Positions 37,328-46,755 of a stretch of 64,000 nt of DNA are shown one piece after another. The translations under genes were made by a program, and so were the position numbers. The DNA is taken from assembly GCF_022370635.2 (NCBI RefSeq), contig NZ_CP092362.2, positions 620,001 through 684,000 on the forward strand, read 5' to 3'. The stretch comes from Mycolicibacterium crocinum. GTDB lineage: Bacteria; Actinomycetota; Actinomycetes; Mycobacteriales; Mycobacteriaceae. The notes beneath the pieces are model-generated. The model did not search any database. It saw nothing but the letters and a program-made list of their open reading frames with translations, and had not been told where the DNA came from. The number at the start of each line of letters is the position of its first letter. The first letter of the stretch is position 1.

Positions 37328-38503
37328 TCAGCCCAGCGGGTCGTGCTGAATGCGTTCGGCCGGTGCACCCTTGGCGAGCAACGCGTCGCGGGTGGCGCGG
37401 ACCATCGCAGGACCGCCGCAGATGAGGATCTGCCGATCGCCCCAACCGCCGTACTTGGTGACCACCTCGGGCAGCCGCCCGGTCTGGCGCACATGCAGTC
37501 CGCGCGGCGGCTGGACGTCGGGATAGTCGGCCGCCCAGGGCGGATCGCTGGAGTACTCCGACACCGGCGACACCGACAGCCACGGGCTGGAGGCGGCGAT
37601 CTCCCACAAAGTCCGCAGGTCGTACAGCTCGCAGGGATAGCGCGCCCCGAAGAACAGGTGCACCCGGGGGTTCTCGCCGAAACGGCACAGGTCCATGATC
37701 AACGCGCGCAACGGCGCCAGGCCGGTGCTGCCGGCCACCATCAGCACGTCGCCGCCGTCGCGGTCCACCTCCATCGCGCCGTGCGGGCTGGACAGCCGCC
37801 ACCGATCACCCGGCCGCGTCTCGGCGACGATCGAATTGCTGACCATGCCGCCGACCACCGAGCGGACGTGGAACTCAATGAAGCCGTCCGGGTCCGGCGG
37901 CATGGCGGGGGACAGGAACCGCCAGCGTCGCGGCCACTGCGGCACCTGGACGTTGACGTACTGCCCCGGGTGATACGGCATCGGCCGATCCAGGTGCAGA
38001 CGGACGACCGCGATGTCGCGCGACACCCGATGGTGTTCGAGCACAGTGGCGTCCCACCACGCCGGGCCGTCTTCGGCGTCGGCCGCACCGGCCATGATGC
38101 CGGTGATCAGATTGATGGCTTGGACGGCGGCGTCGTCGACGGCCGGTGTCCACTTCTCACTCAGCCTGCTGCGCATCGCGGAGTACCACGCCTGTCGCAT
38201 GCTGTCGTAATGCCGTTGTGTGACACCGTATTTGCGGTGATCGCGGCCGAGCTGCGCGAGGAAGGCCACCGGCGCCTGGGCGCGCTGCGCGACGAACTCA
38301 CCGAACACCCAGTGCATGGCCTGACCGAAGGCGGCCCGCTGCGGCGCCAACTCGGGTGGGAACAGGTCGCGCACTTCGCTGTCCAGGGCGAACCACCGGG
38401 TGTAGAAGCCGTGCAGCAGCTCATCGGCCGCGGAGTGCGGCACCTCGGAGTTCTCGAACGCAGCCCGCAGCACCGCAAGCGCATCACGATCCTCCAGACC
38501 CAC
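37328..38503 (-). CDS. Flavohaemoglobin-like oxidoreductase (Rv0385 type)
   Basis: A 391-residue protein. The globin domain (residues 1-135) has a proximal-His candidate in GRDHRKYGV. A ferredoxin-reductase-like FAD domain (YHPGQYVNVQVP, RFLSPA) and an NAD domain (MVAGSTGLAPLRAL, ILICGGPAMV) follow. It resembles the M. tuberculosis type II flavohaemoglobin Rv0385, which sits next to clpB there. Its role may be NO detoxification or lactate/respiratory redox; this is inferred from the family. Confidence 0.88.
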   Translation of the reverse strand: MGLEDRDALAVLRAAFENSEVPHSAADELLHGFYTRWFALDSEVRDLFPPELAPQRAAFGQAMHWVFGEFVAQRAQAPVAFLAQLGRDHRKYGVTQRHYDSMRQAWYSAMRSRLSEKWTPAVDDAAVQAINLITGIMAGAADAEDGPAWWDATVLEHHRVSRDIAVVRLHLDRPMPYHPGQYVNVQVPQWPRRWRFLSPAMPPDPDGFIEFHVRSVVGGMVSNSIVAETRPGDRWRLSSPHGAMEVDRDGGDVLMVAGSTGLAPLRALIMDLCRFGENPRVHLFFGARYPCELYDLRTLWEIAASSPWLSVSPVSEYSSDPPWAADYPDVQPPRGLHVRQTGRLPEVVTKYGGWGDRQILICGGPAMVRATRDALLAKGAPAERIQHDPLG

Positions 38504-38526
38504 GGCCGCGAGTGTAGGCGCGCGGG

Positions 38527-39195
38527 CTACAGACCGTGAATGCCCTTGTACAACACCATGACGCCGATGACGACCAGGATCACGGCCACCAGTGTCGCGT
38601 GCTGCGCCTCCATCCAGTCCTTGAGTTTGGTCAGCGGTTCGTCGAGCCGTTCACCGGCCACCAAGTAGGCCAGCACCGGCAGTGCCACCGAAGACGCCGC
38701 GACGGCGGTGAACACCGCGTCGGCGGTCCACGCCCCGGTGGTGCCCAGCCCCGCCGAGCCGATCGCCAAACCCGCTGCGGCACACATGAACAGGACCTTG
38801 GGGTTGACGACCACCAGCACGATCGCGGTGACGAAGGCGCGGGGTGGGCGGATGCTCGTCATCGACGTCAGCCATTTGGGTGTGTGCTCCGAGCGTTTGC
38901 GGGTGAACCACCGGTAGAGCCCGAACGCGATCAGTGCCGCGCCGATCACGATGCGGACGTAGGGCGCCCATGTCGGTTGCTTGTTGAGACCACCGAGGGC
39001 ATTCGACACCAGCACGAATGCCGCGGTCAGACCGCCGATGCCCAGCACCCAGCCGGTCAGGAAGGCCAAGCTCGTGGGCCGGGGCGCGGGCGTGTGCAGC
39101 ATCAGGATGCCGGGGATGATGGTCAGCGGCGACAGCGTGATGACCAGCGCAAGGGGGATCAGTTCGGTCAGCTCCGAACCCAGACCGGTCGTCAC
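38527..39195 (-). CDS. GAP-family membrane protein
   Basis: 222 residues from GTG 39195 with AGGAGG upstream. It has six membrane segments with the signature ALVITLSPLTIIPGILML and a central VNPKVLFMCAAAGLAIG, matching the GPL-addressing (Gap)/Sap-like family. It probably assists export of a surface lipid or small molecule. A second member of this type is at 21341. Confidence 0.85.
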   Translation of the reverse strand: MTTGLGSELTELIPLALVITLSPLTIIPGILMLHTPAPRPTSLAFLTGWVLGIGGLTAAFVLVSNALGGLNKQPTWAPYVRIVIGAALIAFGLYRWFTRKRSEHTPKWLTSMTSIRPPRAFVTAIVLVVVNPKVLFMCAAAGLAIGSAGLGTTGAWTADAVFTAVAASSVALPVLAYLVAGERLDEPLTKLKDWMEAQHATLVAVILVVIGVMVLYKGIHGL

Positions 39196-39256
39196 AGGTA
39201 CCTCCTGGCGGTAGACGGACAACGCGCGGTCACGGCTGACCGTACTATCTCTGCCC

Positions 39257-39646
39257 GTGGGCAAGGATGCCGACGAAGAAAAGGGTGATGACGCGTCACA
39301 CACCCTGATCTACGTCTCCGGGGTGGCAGCGCTGGTGCTGCTGGCGATGCTGGTGTACGCGGTGCTCGACACCGCCGAAAGTTCACAGCGGCGCGACGCC
39401 CCCGTGACGTATGCGCCGGCGATCAGCACCACGACGACGTCGAAGAAGACGTCGACGACATCCCGCACGACACCACGGATCTCGACCACCGACGTGAACC
39501 CGGGCTCGTCGACCTCGATGTCACCGTCGGAGACTACGAGCGAAGTCGTCATTCCGTCGGAGACGGAGTACTCCACGCCCACCACGACGACCACGCTGAC
39601 CAACCCGTATGCCACGACGTCGGTGCCCAACGCGGGACGTACCTAG
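39257..39646 (+). CDS. Single-pass membrane protein with Ser/Thr-rich tail
   Basis: 129 residues, GTG start. A short acidic cytoplasmic N terminus, one helix (TLIYVSGVAALVLLAMLVYAVLD) and an 85-residue Ser/Thr/Pro tail (STTTTSKKTSTTSRTTPR). Its architecture resembles the PWYR proteins near iniBAC but it lacks the PWYR motif. It converges with the next gene, sharing CTAG at the stops. Confidence 0.75.
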   Translation: MGKDADEEKGDDASHTLIYVSGVAALVLLAMLVYAVLDTAESSQRRDAPVTYAPAISTTTTSKKTSTTSRTTPRISTTDVNPGSSTSMSPSETTSEVVIPSETEYSTPTTTTTLTNPYATTSVPNAGRT

Positions 39647-39945
39647 CGGCGCTTGAGGGTCCAGGCCGGCACCCAGTGGGTGACGGCCTTGCGTTTGGGG
39701 CCGTAGGCGATGTCATAGGTGACCAGGCCCCACCAGTCGCCCTGCTCGCACAGCCCCCAGCAGGACAACGTGCCCTTCACGACCTTGTGCATCTGCAGTC
39801 CGTGCGGGTGATAGCGGCCGGTGCGATGCGGCTCGCGGGGAAAGAGCACGGTCAGATCGACAAGCACGGGCTCGGGTGGGTACACGGGCCGGAACGGCGG
39901 CCGCAGTGGCTGACCGTTGTAGCCGATCGACGTCAGGTCACCCAC
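39643..39945 (-). CDS. Small hypothetical protein upstream of clpB (divergent)
   Basis: About 100 residues from GTG 39945. It is basic and Pro/Trp-rich (PPFRPVYPPEPVLVDL, CWGLCEQGDWWGLVTY) with no signal or helix-rich membrane segment. It is divergent from clpB with about 150 bases between. Family unknown; a longer start is possible but less likely. Confidence 0.65.
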   Translation of the reverse strand: MGDLTSIGYNGQPLRPPFRPVYPPEPVLVDLTVLFPREPHRTGRYHPHGLQMHKVVKGTLSCWGLCEQGDWWGLVTYDIAYGPKRKAVTHWVPAWTLKRR

Positions 39946-40024
39946 CGATCGATCATATGTTCGATTCGGGTCACGAAAACAGATGGCAGAAGGCCCTATC
40001 GAAATATTGGTCAAATCTTTTAAA

Positions 40025-40045
40025 CTTGAGCGGAACAGACTCAAC
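40025..40045. promoter_or_regulatory. HAIR element (HspR operator) of clpB
   Basis: CTTGAGC-N7-ACTCAAC at 40025-40031 / 40039-40045 matches the HspR consensus with two changes. It lies 53 bp before clpB and has the same layout as the dnaK site. Confidence 0.9.
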
Positions 40046-40057
40046 CTTGACGACGTT
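40032..40057 (+). promoter_or_regulatory. SigH-like promoter of clpB
   Basis: GGAACA at 40032-40037 and CGTT at 40054-40057, with GGAA and GTT separated by 19 bases, fit the mycobacterial SigH/SigE -35/-10 pattern. GGAACAG forms the HAIR spacer, so HspR would cover the -35 element. SigH control of clpB is known in M. tuberculosis. Confidence 0.65.
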
Positions 40058-40097
40058 GTAAAGCTCGACAAGCTTTTCTAGACGAAACGGAGGTGTC

Positions 40098-42644
40098 GTG
40101 GATTCTTTCAACCCGACAACCAAGACTCAGGCGGCGCTGACCGCCGCGTTGCAGGCTGCGTCCGCGGCAGGTAACCCGGAGATCAGGCCCGCCCACCTGC
40201 TGTTGGCGCTGCTCACGCAGGCTGACGGCATCGCTTCGCCGTTGCTCGAGGCTGTCGGTGTCGATCCGGCCACGATCCGCGCCGAGGCACAACGACTTGT
40301 CGACCGGCTGCCCTCGAGCAGCGGTGCGACCTCGCAGCCCCAGCTCTCGCGTGAGTCGCTCGCGGCGATCACCGCCGCCCAGCAGCTCGCCACCGAGATG
40401 GACGACGAGTACGTCTCCACCGAGCACCTGATGGTCGGCCTCGCCACCGGCGACTCCGACACGGCCAAGCTGCTCACCGGTCACGGCGCCTCCCCGGAGG
40501 CGCTGCGGGATGCGTTCGTCAAGGTTCGCGGCAGCGCCCGCGTCACCAGCCCGGACCCCGAGGCCAGCTATCAGGCGCTGGAGAAGTACTCCACCGACCT
40601 GACCGCCCGCGCCCGGGAAGGCAAGCTCGACCCGGTCATCGGCCGGGACACCGAGATCCGCCGCGTCATCCAGGTACTGAGCCGGCGCACGAAGAACAAT
40701 CCGGTGCTGATCGGTGAACCCGGCGTCGGTAAGACCGCGATCGTCGAAGGACTGGCCCAGCGCGTCGTGGCCGGCGACGTACCGGAAAGCCTGCGGGACA
40801 AGACCGTCATCTCGCTGGACCTCGGTTCGATGGTGGCCGGTGCGAAGTATCGCGGTGAGTTCGAGGAGCGGCTCAAGGCCGTGCTCGATGACATCAAGAA
40901 CTCGGCCGGGCAGATCATCACGTTCATCGACGAGTTGCACACCATCGTCGGCGCCGGTGCCACCGGCGAAGGCGCGATGGACGCCGGCAACATGATCAAG
41001 CCGATGCTGGCCCGCGGCGAGCTGCGGCTGGTCGGTGCCACCACCCTCGACGAGTACCGCAAGTACATCGAGAAGGACGCCGCCTTGGAGCGGCGCTTCC
41101 AGCAGGTGCTGGTCGGTGAACCGTCGGTGGAGGACACCGTCGGCATTCTGCGCGGGCTCAAGGACCGCTACGAGGTGCACCACGGCGTTCAGATCACCGA
41201 CTCGGCTCTGGTCGCGGCGGCCACGTTGAGTGACCGCTACATCACCAGCCGGTTCCTGCCGGACAAGGCCATCGACCTGGTCGACGAGGCCGCGTCGCGG
41301 CTGCGGATGGAGATCGACTCGCGGCCCGTTGAGGTCGACGAGGTCGAGCGGCTGGTCCGTCGCCTCGAGATCGAGGAGATGGCGCTGGCCAAGGAAGAGG
41401 ACGCTGCCTCCAAGGAGCGCCTCGAAAAGCTGCGCGCCGAATTGGCCGACAAGAAGGAAGAACTCGCGGAACTGACGACCCGGTGGCAGAACGAGAAGAA
41501 CGCCATCGACATCGTGCGTGAGTTCAAAGAACAGCTCGAAGTGCTGCGCGGCGAGGCCGACCGGGCCGAGCGCGACGGCGATCTGGCCAAGGCCGCCGAG
41601 CTGCGGTACGGCCGCATCCCCGAGGTGGAGAAGAAACTCGACGCCGCACTGCCGCAGGTCGAAGCGCGCGAGGCCGTCATGCTCAAGGAGCAGGTCGGCC
41701 CCGACGATATCGCCGACGTCGTGGCGGCGTGGACCGGCATCCCCGCCGGCCGGCTGCTGGAAGGTGAGACCGCCAAGCTGCTGCGCATGGAGGAGGAGCT
41801 GGGTCGACGGGTCGTTGGCCAAAAGCGGGCCGTGCAAGCGGTGTCCGACGCGGTCCGGCGTTCCCGTGCCGGCGTCGCCGACCCGAACCGCCCGACGGGC
41901 TCGTTCCTGTTCCTCGGTCCGACGGGTGTCGGCAAGACCGAGCTGGCAAAAGCGTTGGCGGACTTCCTGTTCGACGACGAGCGCGCCATGGTCCGCATCG
42001 ACATGAGTGAGTACGGCGAGAAGCACTCGGTGGCAAGGCTGGTCGGTGCTCCGCCCGGATACATCGGCTACGACCAGGGTGGTCAGCTGACCGAGGCGGT
42101 GCGACGGCGGCCGTACACGGTGGTGCTGTTCGACGAGGTCGAGAAGGCCCACCCGGACGTGTTCGACGTGCTGCTGCAGGTTCTCGACGAGGGCCGGCTG
42201 ACCGATGGTCAGGGCCGCACCGTCGACTTCCGCAACACCATCCTCATCCTGACCTCCAACCTGGGGTCGGGCGGTACCGAGGATCAGGTGATGGCGGCGG
42301 TGCGCGCGGCGTTCAAGCCGGAGTTCATCAACCGCCTCGACGATGTGCTCATCTTCGATGCGCTGAATCCCGACGAACTGGTCCAGATCGTCGACATCCA
42401 ACTGGCGCAGCTGCAGAAGCGGCTGAGTCAGCGTCGCCTCGAACTGCAGGTGTCGCTGCCTGCCAAGGAATGGCTGGCCAACCGCGGATTCGATCCGGTC
42501 TACGGCGCGCGGCCGCTGCGGCGGCTGGTGCAGCAGGCCATCGGTGACCAGCTGGCCAAGCTGTTGCTGGCCGGTGACGTCCACGACGGCGACATCGTGC
42601 CGGTGAACGTCAGTCCGGACGGCGAATCGCTGATCCTGGGCTGA
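40098..42644 (+). CDS. clpB: Disaggregase ClpB (Hsp100)
   Basis: An 848-residue protein. N-terminal Clp repeats, AAA1 with Walker A GEPGVGKT and Walker B FIDELHTI, the long coiled-coil M domain (about 400-520), AAA2 with GPTGVGKT and VLFDEVEKA, and a C-terminal ClpB domain. It works with DnaK to dissolve protein aggregates. GTG start with ACGGAGGT upstream. Controlled by HspR and probably SigH. Confidence 0.99.
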   Translation: MDSFNPTTKTQAALTAALQAASAAGNPEIRPAHLLLALLTQADGIASPLLEAVGVDPATIRAEAQRLVDRLPSSSGATSQPQLSRESLAAITAAQQLATEMDDEYVSTEHLMVGLATGDSDTAKLLTGHGASPEALRDAFVKVRGSARVTSPDPEASYQALEKYSTDLTARAREGKLDPVIGRDTEIRRVIQVLSRRTKNNPVLIGEPGVGKTAIVEGLAQRVVAGDVPESLRDKTVISLDLGSMVAGAKYRGEFEERLKAVLDDIKNSAGQIITFIDELHTIVGAGATGEGAMDAGNMIKPMLARGELRLVGATTLDEYRKYIEKDAALERRFQQVLVGEPSVEDTVGILRGLKDRYEVHHGVQITDSALVAAATLSDRYITSRFLPDKAIDLVDEAASRLRMEIDSRPVEVDEVERLVRRLEIEEMALAKEEDAASKERLEKLRAELADKKEELAELTTRWQNEKNAIDIVREFKEQLEVLRGEADRAERDGDLAKAAELRYGRIPEVEKKLDAALPQVEAREAVMLKEQVGPDDIADVVAAWTGIPAGRLLEGETAKLLRMEEELGRRVVGQKRAVQAVSDAVRRSRAGVADPNRPTGSFLFLGPTGVGKTELAKALADFLFDDERAMVRIDMSEYGEKHSVARLVGAPPGYIGYDQGGQLTEAVRRRPYTVVLFDEVEKAHPDVFDVLLQVLDEGRLTDGQGRTVDFRNTILILTSNLGSGGTEDQVMAAVRAAFKPEFINRLDDVLIFDALNPDELVQIVDIQLAQLQKRLSQRRLELQVSLPAKEWLANRGFDPVYGARPLRRLVQQAIGDQLAKLLLAGDVHDGDIVPVNVSPDGESLILG

Positions 42645-42655
42645 GTTCTCAGCGC

Positions 42656-42687
42656 GAAGGTCCCCGCACCCCGGTGCGGGGATCTTC
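42656..42687. terminator. Bidirectional terminator after clpB
   Basis: The hairpin gaaggtccccgcacc / ggtgcggggatcttc with a 2-base loop is nearly perfect (one G-T pair). It lies between the clpB stop and the stop of the convergent TetR gene. Confidence 0.8.
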
Positions 42688-42692
42688 TGCGT

Positions 42693-43247
42693 TCAGGCGT
42701 CGGGCACGCCGAGGGCGGCGAGCGCTCCAGCGACCGTCACCTGGCGCAGCCGCTTGGGTGCGGTGTCGGGGAACTGCAGACAGCAATCCTGCATACCGCC
42801 GAACGCGATCACGCCGCGGGTGGCTTGCTCCAGCGTCGGGCGCGGCCCGAAAACCAAGGTGCACAACCGTTTCTGCCACCCCAGCACCTTGTCGACCAAC
42901 CCGAGGTCGGCCAGCGTCGTCAGCTCGGAGACCGCCAGGATGAGATCGGTGCGGTGCCGGAAGATGAAATCGAAGTAGCCTTCCAGCAGTTCGCGGGGGC
43001 TGGCCGGGTCGGTCGACGCCCGCGTCTCCTGGTCGACGATGAACTTTTCGCCTTCCTCGATCACCGGCGTAAGGATGCTGCGCACCAATTCTTCCCGCGA
43101 GGAGAAGTGGTAGTAGAGCGCGGGCTTGGTGATGCCCAGCTGAGCGGCGATGTCTTGCAGGCTGGTGCGCTGCACGCCCTTCTGGACGAAGAGATTCCGT
43201 GCGACGTCCTGGATCCGTTCGCGGGTGCCTGACGCCGGCCTAGTCAC
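42693..43247 (-). CDS. TetR-family transcriptional regulator
   Basis: A 184-residue protein. The N-terminal helix-turn-helix (VQRTSLQDIAAQLGITKPALYYHFSSREEL) is clear, and the C-terminal half is a helical ligand domain. GTG start. It is divergent from the FAD monooxygenase gene, with two operator copies between them, so it probably represses both directions. The ligand is unknown. Confidence 0.93.
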   Translation of the reverse strand: MTRPASGTRERIQDVARNLFVQKGVQRTSLQDIAAQLGITKPALYYHFSSREELVRSILTPVIEEGEKFIVDQETRASTDPASPRELLEGYFDFIFRHRTDLILAVSELTTLADLGLVDKVLGWQKRLCTLVFGPRPTLEQATRGVIAFGGMQDCCLQFPDTAPKRLRQVTVAGALAALGVPDA

Positions 43248-43260
43248 GTAACCACCCTAA

Positions 43261-43315
43261 CTGACCGATCGTTAAGTAAGCTGCAAGGGACATTGCTTAC
43301 CGACCGTTAAGTAAG
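43261..43315. promoter_or_regulatory. Two direct copies of a TetR-type operator
   Basis: 43261-43280 (ctgaccgatcgttaagtaag) and 43296-43315 (cttaccgaccgttaagtaag) match at 18 of 20 bases; each is an imperfect palindrome. Starts are 35 bp apart. They lie exactly between the TetR gene and its divergent neighbour. The core ttaccgaccg is shared with the operator before etfD. Confidence 0.8.
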
Positions 43316-43332
43316 TGGAGTGGAGGATCGCC

Positions 43333-44550
43333 ATGCGCGTACTCATCTCGGGCGCCAGCATCGCCGGACCCGTCCTGGCCTACTGGCTGACCCGCCGCGG
43401 ATTCGATGTCACCGTCGTAGAACGCGCACCCGCGCTGCGTAAGACCGGCGGCCACGCCGTCGATCTATTCCGCCCGGCCATGGAGATCTCCGAACGCATG
43501 GGCGTCATCGACCAGGTCCAAGCCCGGGCCACCGGCACCACCCGGATGATCCTGCAGCGCACCAACGGGCGGCCGCCGGTGAACGTCGACTACCTGAAAC
43601 TGGTCGGCGTCATCTCCGACCGTCACGTCGAGATCATGCGCGACGACCTCAGCCAGATCTACTACGACGCCAGACGCGACGACGTCGAGTATCTGTTCGG
43701 TGACCAGATCACCGCGATCGCCGACGACGGCACCGTCGACTTCGCCCACTCGGCGCAGCGGCGCTACGACGTCATCGTCGGAGCGGATGGTCTGCACTCG
43801 GGGGTGCGGCAGCTGGTCTTCGGTCCTGACGCCGGGCACACCCGTTTCCTCGGCGGCTACCTCGCCGTGCTGTCGGTGCCCAAAGAGCTTGCGCGCGACG
43901 GCGAAATGACGAACTTCCTCGACGTGAAACGGTGGGCAGCGATCTACACCGCCGACCACCTCGACGATGCCCGCGCGGTCTTCCTGCTCCGCCCCGATCG
44001 GCCGCTGGAGTACCACCATCGCGATGACGACCGCCAGCGCACCCTGCTGCGCACGGCGTTCACCGGCCTGAGCCCGACCGTCGATCGCTGGCTCGCCGAA
44101 CTCGACGGTCCGGGCAGCTTCTACTTCGACTCGATCACCCAACTGGAGTTGACCAGCTGGTCGCGCGGCCGCGTCACCCTGGTCGGCGATGCCGGGTACT
44201 GCCCGGGGCCCGCTGTCGGTGGCAGCACCAGCCTGGCCGTGCTCGGTGCCTACGTACTGGCCGGTGAACTCGAACGGGCCGGCGGCGATTACGCCGCGGC
44301 CTTCGCCGCGTACGAGGCGGTGATGGCCGACCCGGTGCGGCACAGTCGCGCGTTCGCGCGCACGGTCGCCAAATCCCTCGTTCCGCGTTCGGAGCTCGGG
44401 GTGTGGGCGCTGGTGACCGCGGGCCGGGCGCTCGACGCCCTGCCGGCCGGATTGACCAGGGCTGCCGCGAAGCTCAACAGCAAGGGCGTGCGGTTGTACG
44501 ACGCCATGAGTTACCCCGACTACCGGACGCCCGCCTCTGCTATTGATTGA
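43333..44550 (+). CDS. FAD-dependent monooxygenase (PHBH-type)
   Basis: About 405 residues from ATG 43333 with TGGAGG upstream. GASIAGPVLAYWLTRRG (FAD Rossmann loop), ERAPALRKTGG, the DG-type motif VGADGLHSGVR, and LVGDAGYCPGPAVGGS (GD motif). This is the single-component flavin hydroxylase family often seen next to TetR regulators, including tetracycline- and rifampicin-modifying members. The substrate is unknown. The TGATG overlap suggests coupling to the next gene. Confidence 0.9.
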   Translation: MRVLISGASIAGPVLAYWLTRRGFDVTVVERAPALRKTGGHAVDLFRPAMEISERMGVIDQVQARATGTTRMILQRTNGRPPVNVDYLKLVGVISDRHVEIMRDDLSQIYYDARRDDVEYLFGDQITAIADDGTVDFAHSAQRRYDVIVGADGLHSGVRQLVFGPDAGHTRFLGGYLAVLSVPKELARDGEMTNFLDVKRWAAIYTADHLDDARAVFLLRPDRPLEYHHRDDDRQRTLLRTAFTGLSPTVDRWLAELDGPGSFYFDSITQLELTSWSRGRVTLVGDAGYCPGPAVGGSTSLAVLGAYVLAGELERAGGDYAAAFAAYEAVMADPVRHSRAFARTVAKSLVPRSELGVWALVTAGRALDALPAGLTRAAAKLNSKGVRLYDAMSYPDYRTPASAID

Positions 44551-45905
44551 TGGTGCCGAACACTGATCCCGTCATCACCGCAGTCCCGGGACGACCGAAC
44601 CTGGTACTCGGGGCTTACGACTTGGCGACGCTCGGCTACCGCGCCGACGAGTTCTTCGTCTCCGGTACTGCAACCTCGTACGCATCGCCGACAACCGCGG
44701 AGTACGGCACTCGCATCGTGGCCCTGCGACCGATCGACGACGCCGACTGGAATGGGACGGCGATCGTCGAGTGGCTCAACGTCAGCGGGGGTATCGACGC
44801 GCCTGCCGTCTGGCTCATGGCGCACCGGGAGATCGCTCGTGCCGGGTACGCGTACGTTGTCGTCTCCGCGCAAAAAGTCGGGGTTGAGGGCGGCCTCAGC
44901 CTGGTCGGCGATGCTTCCCTGAAAAAGCTGGATCCGCAACGGTATTCAGATCTGCGCCATCCGGGCGACGCGTACTCCTATGACATCTTCACCCAGGTCG
45001 GGCGGGCTGTGCGCGACGGTGGGATCGACGGCCTGGCACCGGAGGTCGTGCTGGCCGCCGGGGAATCGCAGTCGGCCACCTTCCTGACCACCTACGTCAA
45101 CGACGTCGACCCGGACGTTGCGGTGTACGACGGGTTCCTCATCCACTCCCGGTTCGGGTCGGCGGCGCCGCTGGACGGGACGTCACTTCTCGACGAGACC
45201 GGGGAGTTCCACACCCGGCCGGTGCCGTTCCGCGCCGACCTGCGCGTGCCGGTACTTACCGTGATCACCGAGACCGATCTGCTCGACTCGCGACTACTGG
45301 GCTACCGCCACGCCCGCGTTCCGGACACCGAGCATCTTCGGGTCTGGGAGATCTCCGGTGCCGCGCACGCCGACAACTACACGATCAAGGTGGGGTTCAT
45401 CGACACCGGCGACGTGCCGCTCGATCAGCTCGTGGCGGCCTATGCGCCGACCAACGACCTGATGGGCCAGCAGCTGCCGCATTTCATCAATTTCGCTCCG
45501 CAGCACCATTACGTCCTGCAAGCCGCGGTCGCACAGTTGCACACCTGGGTGCGTAGCGGACGGCCCGCGCCGAGCGCACCCCGGATCGAGCTGACCGACA
45601 CCGAGCCGGTCGACATCGTGCTCGATGCGAACGGTCTGGCTACCGGCGGCCTGCGCACACCCTGGGTGGACGCCCCCACCGCCCGGACATCCGGGGCCAG
45701 CGCCGCCGGCGACAACGTGCTGCTCGCGATCTTCGGGTCGGGCGAGCCGTTCGACGCCGAGACGCTGGCCGCGTTGTACCCGGACGGGCGGGCCGAATAC
45801 CTGCAGCGGTTCACCGCGGCGCTGGACGAGGCGATCACCGCAGGCTTCCTCCTGGCGGCCGACCGCGCGGAGATCCTCGAACTCGCCGCGGCGACCGGCC
45901 CGTAA
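44550..45905 (+). CDS. Alpha/beta-hydrolase-domain protein (Abhydrolase_10 type)
   Basis: 451 residues from the ATG overlapping the previous stop. It matches the family by EWLNVSGGIDAPAVWLMAHREIARAGYAYV, the nucleophile elbow AGESQSA, and a C-terminal half with QLHTWVRSGRPAPSAPRIEL. It probably hydrolyses an ester or lactone, perhaps the product of the coupled monooxygenase; that link is inference. Confidence 0.82.
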   Translation: MVPNTDPVITAVPGRPNLVLGAYDLATLGYRADEFFVSGTATSYASPTTAEYGTRIVALRPIDDADWNGTAIVEWLNVSGGIDAPAVWLMAHREIARAGYAYVVVSAQKVGVEGGLSLVGDASLKKLDPQRYSDLRHPGDAYSYDIFTQVGRAVRDGGIDGLAPEVVLAAGESQSATFLTTYVNDVDPDVAVYDGFLIHSRFGSAAPLDGTSLLDETGEFHTRPVPFRADLRVPVLTVITETDLLDSRLLGYRHARVPDTEHLRVWEISGAAHADNYTIKVGFIDTGDVPLDQLVAAYAPTNDLMGQQLPHFINFAPQHHYVLQAAVAQLHTWVRSGRPAPSAPRIELTDTEPVDIVLDANGLATGGLRTPWVDAPTARTSGASAAGDNVLLAIFGSGEPFDAETLAALYPDGRAEYLQRFTAALDEAITAGFLLAADRAEILELAAATGP

Positions 45906-45964
45906 CAGGTCTGTGACCTGCTGGGGTTCTCGCAACCGGGCAGTGAGCAGATACGCTAGGTGTA

Positions 45965-46738
45965 ATGGTTCCGTTCTGGTTCACGCTGTCCGCGCTCTGC
46001 TTCGTGGGTGCGGCGGTGCTGTTGTACGTCGACATCGGCCGTCGGCGTGGTTTGGGCCGCCGCCGTAAATCCTGGGCGCGGTCGCACGGGTTCGACTTCG
46101 AACCCGAGTCCGCCGAGATCATCGACCGCTGGAAGCGCGGGGTGATGTCCACCGTCGGCGATGTCACCGCACGTAACGTCGTGCTCGGGCAGATCCGCGG
46201 TGAGGCGGTGTACATCTTCGACCTCGAAGATGTCGCCACCGTGATCGCGCTGCACCGCAAGGTCGGCACCAACGTGGTGATGGATCTGCGGCTCAAAGGC
46301 ATCGCGGAGCCGCGGGAGAGCGACGTCTGGCTGCTGGGCGCCATTGGTCCGCGGATGGTCTACTCGACTAACCTCGACGCCGCCCGCCGGGCCTGCGATC
46401 GCCGGATGGTGACGTTCGCCCACACGGCTCCCGATTGCGCCGAGATCATGTGGAACGAACAGAACTGGACGTTGGTCTCCATGCCGATCTCGTCCACCCG
46501 GGCCCAGTGGGACGAAGGCCTGCGCACCGTGCGGCAGTTCAACGACTTACTGCGGGTGCTACCCCCGACCGTGCAGCCGGCGCTCACCCAGTCTCCCGGC
46601 CGTCGCAACGCCTCCCCGGGCCGCCCGCTGGCGCCCGCGGGCCGTCGCGAGCTGCCGCCGGGACACGTCGACGCTCCGCCGCCGCTGCGCCCGCAGCAGC
46701 CACGGAACGGCACACAGGCTCCCAACTACCAGCGCTGA
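45965..46738 (+). CDS. Membrane-anchored conserved protein (Rv0383c-like)
   Basis: A 257-residue protein. One N-terminal membrane helix (FWFTLSALCFVGAAVLLYVDIG), a basic segment, a folded domain of about 150 residues, and a Pro/Arg-rich disordered tail. It sits between the clpB region and pyrE, as Rv0383c does in M. tuberculosis. The function is unknown. Confidence 0.78.
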   Translation: MVPFWFTLSALCFVGAAVLLYVDIGRRRGLGRRRKSWARSHGFDFEPESAEIIDRWKRGVMSTVGDVTARNVVLGQIRGEAVYIFDLEDVATVIALHRKVGTNVVMDLRLKGIAEPRESDVWLLGAIGPRMVYSTNLDAARRACDRRMVTFAHTAPDCAEIMWNEQNWTLVSMPISSTRAQWDEGLRTVRQFNDLLRVLPPTVQPALTQSPGRRNASPGRPLAPAGRRELPPGHVDAPPPLRPQQPRNGTQAPNYQR

Positions 46739-46755
46739 GCCGGTAGGGTCGCGGC

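Noticed and set aside
40041..42584. 847-residue frame opposite clpB
   Set aside because: Shadow of clpB, with Val/Gly/Arg-rich composition.
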